Below, piece by piece: positions 24,190-29,115 of a stretch of 29,115 nucleotides of DNA. Location of the stretch: positions 1-29,115 of the IMG/VR virus record IMGVR_UViG_3300037882_000568. One strand, 5' to 3'. The notes under the pieces were generated by a model, which searched no databases, was not told where the DNA came from, and saw only the letters and a program-made list of their open reading frames with translations. Origin of the DNA: a virus. Position numbers and translations under genes: made by a program. How positions within the stretch are numbered: position 1 is the stretch's first letter; the number at the start of each line of letters is the position of its first letter.

Positions 24190-25463
24190 CATGGAAAGTA
24201 TCTTGCAGGAAGTTGACCACGGATGAAGAGTCTGTTTTTTGGGCGACTCAAGGCGACATAAACCATTCGAGCTGTCTGATCCATGTTAGTGCAAGTCCCA
24301 ATATCAGCCAAGTCTACAATGACAGAATTGTAGGTAGAACCTTGAGCTTTATGGGCTGTAGATGCAGCAACTGGACGAAGATCAGGGAAATTGTTCTTTA
24401 CTTTGAAATACTTATCCCAGTTTTTTCTGGAACTGAAATACTTGATAGCTGCGTCTCGATCAGCAGGATATGCAAAAGCTGTCACTTCATACATAGCGAG
24501 ATTCATCACATCTTGGACTCGAAGAGTCACTGTAGGGATAATATGACCTGGAACAATACCAGGGTCTTCTTGTTCTGACACAATACTTTTTACTTGAACC
24601 ACTTGATCAGTGTAGAGTCGTTCTTTTGCAAGAAGCTCTACTGGACTGTTGTTTGAGAGAATCTCTCCAACTTGGTATGGTTTTGTGTATCCACGAATTT
24701 GACGGATGTATTCATTGTATTGAATGACTCGTTTGTTTGTGTAGGAGATCACACGTTTACCTGGATCTTCTTTATGGAACTCTCGTTCAAGAATTCCTTG
24801 AAGAGTTGTCCCATCAACAAAGTCAATGACACCAGGAACTTCTGCGATTGGAGTAAAGACTCCAGTCAAAACTGTTTGTTTGGCTTGTTCACAAAGAGCC
24901 ATCAATGCAGGTTGACTCGCATTTCGAACTGGTTGAGTCAGAAAACTGATTGGGAAATTCTGTGTGTAGATAGGTGAAATCACTTCTTTCACAGGAGCCA
25001 ATTGATTCTTGTCACCAACAAAGAGAACTTTGCAGGTATGGTCTAGACCCATATCCAGATACTTATATAATTCTCTGGTTGTCATTGAAGCTTCGTCAAT
25101 GATCAAAAACACATAGGAGTGAACTATCCAATTTCGAGTCGGAGTGATTGCAGTTTCCCCAGTGGAGAAATTTTCAGTGACTCTCAAATTCATGAATGAA
25201 TAGATAGTTTGAATCTCTCCAGCTCTTTGAGGCATAGCATCAGAAATGACAGCAGCAGCCTTATTTGTGGTAGCTGTAATAGCTACAGTTTTAAGGGGAG
25301 ATGATGGATCTTTGTGTTTCAAAATATTGTCAGCAATTTGACCAATGAAGTAAGTTTTTCCTGTCCCTGCACCACCTGAAATGTGCATGTATTTTTGTTT
25401 TGGATCATTGATGAACTTGATAACATCAAGGAATCCAGCCTGTTGGCCTTGATTCAAGCCCAT
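24189..25463 (-). CDS. SF1B DNA helicase, RecD/Dda-like
   Basis: A 424-residue protein starting at ATG 25463 with AGGA eight bases ahead. All helicase landmarks are present. Walker A is GGAGTGKT (30-37), motif Ia ATTNKAA (64-70), Walker B LIIDEAS (Asp123-Glu124), motif III FVGDKNQLAPV (148-158). Near the end come STAHKAQGSTYNSVIVDL (motif V type) and MVYVALSRPKNRLFI (motif VI with the arginine finger). The length and motif forms fit the phage Dda/RecD group, 5'-3' helicases that clear proteins and restart forks. It is upstream of the DNA polymerase gene in the replication operon, as in N4. The start follows an intercistronic hairpin after the ribonucleotide reductase gene. Confidence 0.92.
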   Translation of the reverse strand: MGLNQGQQAGFLDVIKFINDPKQKYMHISGGAGTGKTYFIGQIADNILKHKDPSSPLKTVAITATTNKAAAVISDAMPQRAGEIQTIYSFMNLRVTENFSTGETAITPTRNWIVHSYVFLIIDEASMTTRELYKYLDMGLDHTCKVLFVGDKNQLAPVKEVISPIYTQNFPISFLTQPVRNASQPALMALCEQAKQTVLTGVFTPIAEVPGVIDFVDGTTLQGILEREFHKEDPGKRVISYTNKRVIQYNEYIRQIRGYTKPYQVGEILSNNSPVELLAKERLYTDQVVQVKSIVSEQEDPGIVPGHIIPTVTLRVQDVMNLAMYEVTAFAYPADRDAAIKYFSSRKNWDKYFKVKNNFPDLRPVAASTAHKAQGSTYNSVIVDLADIGTCTNMDQTARMVYVALSRPKNRLFIRGQLPARYFP

Positions 25464-25486
25464 AGTCTATTCCTTTTCTTGGTTTT

Positions 25487-25508
25487 AGGGAGGAGTTTCC
25501 CCCTCCCT
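25487..25508. other. Hairpin between ribonucleotide reductase and helicase genes
   Basis: AGGGAGG (25487-25493) and CCTCCCT (25502-25508) pair perfectly around an 8-base loop. On the coding (minus) strand it is followed by AAAACC, not a U-run, so it should not stop the operon transcript; on the plus strand the tail is TTTGTTTGG. It may stabilise or process the mRNA, or stop antisense transcription. Confidence 0.5.
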
Positions 25509-25518
25509 TTTGTTTGGT

Positions 25519-27870
25519 TTAACCACACTTAGAATGGCCACAGTCCAGACAAGCTGAACAACCTGATTCATTTTTCAGATTTGAGCTGTGACACTTGGGA
25601 CAAAGATCAACTTTATCAGAGATCTTTTCTGGTTTTGTGTCTGTGATAACCACTGAAGCATCAGAAGGAATGTAACCAATGTCCTTCATGAATTGTTCAA
25701 TGACACCACCAATGGCAGCTGCATCAGAAGGGACATAACGACCCTTCATCCAGTAGCCTCCTCTTGGATCAAACACAGCTTTAAGTTCTTCGACCACAAA
25801 GGAAACGTCACCCCCACGTCTGAAGATTGCTGAGATCATTCGAGTCAAAGCAACAGTCCAAGCAAAGTGTTCCAAGTTCTTAGAATTCATGAACACTTCA
25901 TATGGACGTTTCTGTCCATTTTCTTCTATGTAGTTCAATCCGATATACATCGCATGGTTGCTTCCAGGTTTGACCTTATAGGTCATACCTTGAAGGGTCT
26001 CAGGACGCTCAGGAGGAGGCCCAAAGAGGGTGTTACGATGTTCAGCGTCAATGAGGACTGGAGGAGTGTTAGGCGCATCCACAAGCTTTGTTTCCACGCT
26101 TAGAATGGATCCTGTGACATCATTAGGTCGATATGTGGTGCAACCCTTACAACCCATATCATAAGCCATGAAATACACCTTTTCAAAGTCTTCAAAAGGA
26201 ATGTCTTCAGGCAGGTTGATGGTTTTGCTGATTGAACTATCAATCCATCTTTGGGCAGCAGCTTGCATCTTCAAATGGCTCAGAGGATCCAATGTTTGAG
26301 CAGACACATAATTTGGAATTGGATTGTTTGTGTTTGAGTCAATTGTCTCACGATACAGTTTCACTGCATAGTCTTGGACTTTTTCAAAGCGATGTGATCC
26401 ATCAGGATTCAACACTTTGCGAGTGTATTCATCAGAGAATATTGGTTCGATACCACTGGAAATGTTTCCAGCATAAAGGCTGATAGTTCCAGTTGGAGCA
26501 ATTGACATGAGCAAAGCATTTCGAATACCATATTTGACAATATCATCTTTGATGAAATCAGGCATTCGTTGCATGAAACCACTCATGATGAATTTTTGAC
26601 GTTGTTCCAGGGTTTCAGTTGCTGGACATGGGCCAAAGAGTTTTGCCAGTTCAATTGATTCTTGATAAGCTGCGATGGTCAAAGTTTTCATAACTTCTTC
26701 AAGCATCACAACAGATTCATCTGAACCATAGACACAGTTCATCATCAAAAGCATGTCTGCGAGACCTGTGATTCCAAGTCCCATTCGACGTTTGAATTTG
26801 GCTTCAGCCAATTGTTGAGGAATCGGGAACAGTGAAATGTCGATCACTGAGTCAAGAAGTCGAACAGCAATTTCAATATCACGCTGAAGACCCTCATAAT
26901 TGATGTAGGCTTTTTTGGTGAAAGCATCTACGACATACTTGGTGAGGTTGATTGAACCAAGCAAACAAGCACCATAAGGTGGAAGAGGTTGCTCACCACA
27001 TGGATTGGTCGCTGAGATAGTTTCTAGAAACCAAAGATTGTTCTGTTTATTGATTCGATCAATGAAAATCACACCAGGTTCTGCATAATTGTAGGTATTG
27101 TGCATGATCTTGTTCCAAAGATCACGAGCTTTTACTGTTTTTTCAGAGATGGTTTGTCCATGACGATTTTCAAAATGAAGTCTCCAGTCAAGATCATCTT
27201 TGACAGCTTCCATGAATTCATCAGTTACAAGAACTGATAGATTGAACATGCGAAGACGTAGAGGATCACGTTTTGCTTCAATAAAAGCTTCAATGTCAGG
27301 ATGATCACAACGCATTGTGGCCATCATAGCACCTCGACGTGAACCAGCACTCATGACTGTTCGACACATTGAATCCCAAACATCCATAAAAGTGAGTGGG
27401 CCAGAAGCATCTGCATCTACACCTTTTACAGGAGATCCTTTGGGTCTGAGAGTGCTGAAATCATATCCGATACCACCACCTTGTTGCATGGTGAGAGCTG
27501 CTTCTCGGAGCATATCAAAGATACCTCCCATAGCATCAGGAACAGTTCCCATGACATAGCAATTGAAAAGTGTGACGTTTCGTCCTGAACCAGCACCAGC
27601 AGTTACACGACCAGCAGGAAGAAATTTGAAATCTTCTAAAACACTGTAAAATGCTTCAAAAGCATTTTTCTGATATTTTTTCAGATCTTCTGGGCCTTTT
27701 ACATCACCATAGATTTGGTTTTCAGCTTCAGAACATGCCTTTGCAACACGAGTCCAAGTATCTTGGACAGTGAGATCATCAGGAACAACCTTAGTAAAGG
27801 TTTCCAGTCGATATTTTTGATGCCAAATCTGTTCAGATATTGGCTGTGGGAATGGATTTGATTGAGTCAT
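25519..27870 (-). CDS. nrdJ: Adenosylcobalamin-dependent (class II) ribonucleotide reductase
   Basis: A 783-residue enzyme that makes deoxyribonucleotides for phage DNA synthesis, using vitamin B12 as the radical source and needing no oxygen or second subunit. The start ATG has AAGGA six bases ahead. Diagnostic sequence includes FNCY (Cys104), QGGGIGYDFSTLRPKGS, and the active-site loop NPCGEQ (289-294), with radical Cys291 and Cys302 eleven residues later as in class II enzymes; Cys104 and Cys302 would be the redox pair. A further signature is SIAPTGTISLYAG. The last 30 residues form a four- to six-cysteine tail (CPKCHSSNL...CSACLDCGHSKCG) typical of this class and used for reactivation or zinc binding. 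The gene is the first of the leftward replication block and sits 27 bases after a strong terminator hairpin, so its expression may depend on read-through. Confidence 0.95.
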   Translation of the reverse strand: MTQSNPFPQPISEQIWHQKYRLETFTKVVPDDLTVQDTWTRVAKACSEAENQIYGDVKGPEDLKKYQKNAFEAFYSVLEDFKFLPAGRVTAGAGSGRNVTLFNCYVMGTVPDAMGGIFDMLREAALTMQQGGGIGYDFSTLRPKGSPVKGVDADASGPLTFMDVWDSMCRTVMSAGSRRGAMMATMRCDHPDIEAFIEAKRDPLRLRMFNLSVLVTDEFMEAVKDDLDWRLHFENRHGQTISEKTVKARDLWNKIMHNTYNYAEPGVIFIDRINKQNNLWFLETISATNPCGEQPLPPYGACLLGSINLTKYVVDAFTKKAYINYEGLQRDIEIAVRLLDSVIDISLFPIPQQLAEAKFKRRMGLGITGLADMLLMMNCVYGSDESVVMLEEVMKTLTIAAYQESIELAKLFGPCPATETLEQRQKFIMSGFMQRMPDFIKDDIVKYGIRNALLMSIAPTGTISLYAGNISSGIEPIFSDEYTRKVLNPDGSHRFEKVQDYAVKLYRETIDSNTNNPIPNYVSAQTLDPLSHLKMQAAAQRWIDSSISKTINLPEDIPFEDFEKVYFMAYDMGCKGCTTYRPNDVTGSILSVETKLVDAPNTPPVLIDAEHRNTLFGPPPERPETLQGMTYKVKPGSNHAMYIGLNYIEENGQKRPYEVFMNSKNLEHFAWTVALTRMISAIFRRGGDVSFVVEELKAVFDPRGGYWMKGRYVPSDAAAIGGVIEQFMKDIGYIPSDASVVITDTKPEKISDKVDLCPKCHSSNLKNESGCSACLDCGHSKCG

Positions 27871-27885
27871 TATGGTTCCTTTTGT

Positions 27886-27935
27886 GGTTAAAAAACAGAG
27901 GCCGTCACTGGTTCAGACCAACCAATGACGGCCTC
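27886..27935 (-). terminator. Strong leftward terminator ahead of the ribonucleotide reductase gene
   Basis: GAGGCCGTCA (27898-27907) and TGACGGCCTC (27926-27935) pair perfectly; inside, TGGTT and AACCA extend the stem, so on the minus strand it has about 16 pairs including one U-G. Reading leftward it is followed by TGTTTTTTAACC. It closes the block of small genes at 27977-29115. Only 27 bases separate it from the ribonucleotide reductase start codon, too few for a separate promoter, so some transcripts must pass through it. Confidence 0.9.
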
Positions 27936-27976
27936 ACTGTCCAAAGAATTGATGCAAGCAATTCGATGGTCAGGAT

Positions 27977-28378
27977 TCAGAACGACCCCCAAAATTGGGC
28001 AGTCGTAGGAAGAAGAGATTTCCACATTTGATCGAAGTAGCAGTTCTTAGGTGCGAATTCGAACATTGGAGCAATGTCTTCTTTCGTAAAACCTCCAAGA
28101 CCACAGCCAACCTGGGTTACTTGGAATACTTGATGTGGGTTTTCTCTTGCATAGGAGATAAACTCCTGTACATGAGCTTCAACTTCGTCAAGAGTCATTT
28201 GTGTGATATTGAAGCCTTTTGTAGGAAGAGCGTAGCAACCTCCTGTTGGGCCTTCACCAACACCATACTTAGCACCCTTATGGACAGCAGCAAAGCGTGC
28301 TGCACCAGCTCCGTGGATGCCTGAGCGATTACTTCCAAAGACAAAAATCATCTTCGAAGTATCCATATTCTCTGTCAT
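27977..28378 (-). CDS. Macro-like (A1S_2505-type) phage protein
   Basis: I choose ATG 28378, seven bases after AAGGG; longer starts upstream lack a site. The 133-residue product begins its fold with MIFVFGSNRSGIHGAGAARFA and continues with GPTGGCYALPTK and FQVTQVGCGLGGFTKEDIAPMF. This Gly-rich pattern is typical of small macro-like proteins common in phages and bacteria (often named A1S_2505-like), related to folds that bind ADP-ribose. The enzymatic role is not known. Possible jobs are removing or binding ADP-ribose or NAD-derived molecules, in metabolism or against host defences. The gene is followed by a strong terminator. Confidence 0.8.
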   Translation of the reverse strand: MTENMDTSKMIFVFGSNRSGIHGAGAARFAAVHKGAKYGVGEGPTGGCYALPTKGFNITQMTLDEVEAHVQEFISYARENPHQVFQVTQVGCGLGGFTKEDIAPMFEFAPKNCYFDQMWKSLLPTTAQFWGSF

Positions 28379-28418
28379 TTCATTCCCTTTCAATGGATTT
28401 GAAAACCAAAAAGACATA

Positions 28419-28661
28419 TTATTTTCCGTCTTCAATTTTTCCAGAGAGTGTTCTCAATGAAACAACAAGAACATACTCATTTGCTAAAGCAATTGGGTCT
28501 AACCCATTGTCTGTGATGAATCGAGATGCTTCAGATCTTGAAGGAATATCATTCCTCATTCGAATGAGATCACAGGTATATTTATGAGGAAATCTACAAG
28601 AAGCTTTGTTTTGTTCAATCCACTCTTCCAATTGAGCCATTACGGATGACAAAGAAATCAT
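28419..28661 (-). CDS. Small unknown protein
   Basis: An 80-residue protein whose ATG overlaps the stop of the gene upstream (ATGA at 28658-28661), which suggests translational coupling; a second possible start is ATG 28640. It is mixed helical/strand, soluble, with two cysteines (CRFPHKYTC) and a segment SEASRFITDNGLDPIALANEYV that could be a short helix-turn-helix-like stretch, though too weak to call. No family is recognised. It belongs to a short row of small leftward accessory genes ahead of the terminator at 27898. Confidence 0.65.
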   Translation of the reverse strand: MISLSSVMAQLEEWIEQNKASCRFPHKYTCDLIRMRNDIPSRSEASRFITDNGLDPIALANEYVLVVSLRTLSGKIEDGK

Positions 28662-28900
28662 AGTGTGACTTCACTTTCATCCAAGGTCTGAGGACGAATT
28701 CGATGGTAACGGGAGAACATTGGCAGTTGTTTCCCAAAACGCATGGTCTGGGAGATAACGACCATCGTAGCCATCTTCTGTTGATGCTTCTGCATCTTCA
28801 GGTAATTCTCGGATGAGTAGAATTTTTGTTCTTCCTCCATCATGAATGGAAGTGTCATTGCTGCATAGCTGACTGACATCAAGAGAATTCGAAGCATCAT
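28658..28900 (-). CDS. Small unknown protein overlapping the HNH gene
   Basis: An 80-codon frame starting ATGATG after AAAGG; its stop overlaps the next start by four bases, a sign of a real coupled pair. The first 20 residues are hydrophobic (LRILLMSVSYAAMTLPF) and the rest is charged, rich in Lys, Gln and Met. It overlaps the 3' end of the HNH frame by more than 200 bases, so either the HNH tail or this N-terminus is not under normal selection. If the true start is the internal ATG pair near 28841-28844, the product is about 60 residues and soluble. The family is not recognised. Confidence 0.5.
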   Translation of the reverse strand: MMLRILLMSVSYAAMTLPFMMEEEQKFYSSENYLKMQKHQQKMATMVVISQTMRFGKQLPMFSRYHRIRPQTLDESEVTL

Positions 28901-29115
28901 CTGCCTTTCTGGATCTTTTGATCCTGAGTTTTTGGTTTTGTTTGTGAGTGACCATTTGAAGATGGTCAGGATTTACACACATGCGATTATTACACATGTG
29001 GTCAATCTGTTTCTTTCCTGGAACAAATCCGTTTTTATTGGTGAAAGCGACTATATGAACAGCCACTGTTTGACCATCAAGAGACATTCGAGGATAACCT
29101 CCTCCACGTCCATTT
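28677..29115 (-). CDS. HNH homing endonuclease, 5' end outside the window
   Basis: The frame is open to the window edge (NGRGGGYPRMSLDG...), so the start is beyond 29115. The HNH_3-type nuclease core is clear: VAVHIVAF, then KKQIDHMCNNRMCVNPDHLQ, with the metal-binding DH, the paired cysteines and the NPDHL helix. It continues THKQNQKLRIKRSRK. The remaining 70 residues are Ser/Asp/Glu-rich with no known domain and overlap the small gene at 28658-28900 in another frame, so the real protein may once have ended earlier. Such free-standing endonucleases spread by cutting phage genomes lacking them. The family is certain; the true C-terminus is not. Confidence 0.85.
   Translation of the reverse strand, partial: NGRGGGYPRMSLDGQTVAVHIVAFTNKNGFVPGKKQIDHMCNNRMCVNPDHLQMVTHKQNQKLRIKRSRKADDASNSLDVSQLCSNDTSIHDGGRTKILLIRELPEDAEASTEDGYDGRYLPDHAFWETTANVLPLPSNSSSDLG

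Noticed and set aside
25487-25508. Terminator of the ribonucleotide reductase transcript
   Set aside because: On the coding strand the stem is followed by AAAACC rather than a U-run.
1-29115. tRNA genes, CRISPR arrays, insertion sequences, attachment sites
   Set aside because: No cloverleaf, regularly spaced repeats, transposase or integrase features were seen on either strand by eye; a tRNA or repeat-finding program would be needed to exclude them fully.

Overview
The window is a piece of a lytic podovirus genome of the N4 type (family Schitoviridae). Four things point there. One gene encodes a giant 3451-residue protein carrying all four catalytic motifs of a T7-like single-subunit RNA polymerase, at almost the residue positions known for the N4 virion RNA polymerase. 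The genes before it look like N4 inner virion proteins. A leftward block (helicase, family A DNA polymerase, small protein, Cas4-like nuclease, primase/helicase, RecA-like ATPase, single-stranded DNA-binding protein) follows the N4 replication order. The two blocks converge. A B12-dependent ribonucleotide reductase and a SleB-type hydrolase domain would suit a Gram-negative, perhaps alphaproteobacterial, host; that is inference, and the host cannot be read from the sequence.

Layout. Positions 2-14163 (+): late virion genes, namely a 5'-truncated membrane-type internal protein, a small virion protein, a 679-residue protein with a SleB-like peptidoglycan hydrolase domain, and the virion RNA polymerase. 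The polymerase also carries a zinc metallopeptidase-like HEMIH motif after the catalytic core. Positions 14164-14415: no convincing gene, but two strong hairpins that look like bidirectional terminators between the converging operons. Positions 14416-27870 (-): a small membrane protein, a RusA-like protein with an AT-hook-like motif and acidic tail, SSB, RecA-like ATPase, primase/helicase, nuclease, a small unknown, the DNA polymerase in two pieces, a small coupled ORF, a RecD/Dda-like helicase and the class II ribonucleotide reductase. Positions 27898-27935: a strong leftward terminator. Positions 27977-29115 (-): a macro-like protein, two small unknown genes and the 3' part of an HNH endonuclease gene.

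The most interesting feature is the DNA polymerase. Its palm domain is divided between catalytic motif A (in the fragment at 22032-24098) and motifs B and C (in the fragment at 20769-21518). The only thing between the pieces is an intact gene for a DUF2829/Tad2-type protein, the family known to sequester the signalling nucleotide of the Thoeris defence system. The junctions are tight (7 bases and a 1-base TAATG overlap), leaving no room for an intron, and a perfect 13-bp inverted repeat lies just inside the second fragment. This looks like a working two-subunit polymerase with an anti-defence gene built into the split.

The genes cooperate in a recognisable N4-like cycle. The inner proteins and virion polymerase are injected with the DNA. 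The leftward block replicates the genome and supplies nucleotides. SSB is expected to act in replication and, as in N4, in transcription. The Tad2-like and macro-like proteins may protect the infection from NAD-derived defence signals.
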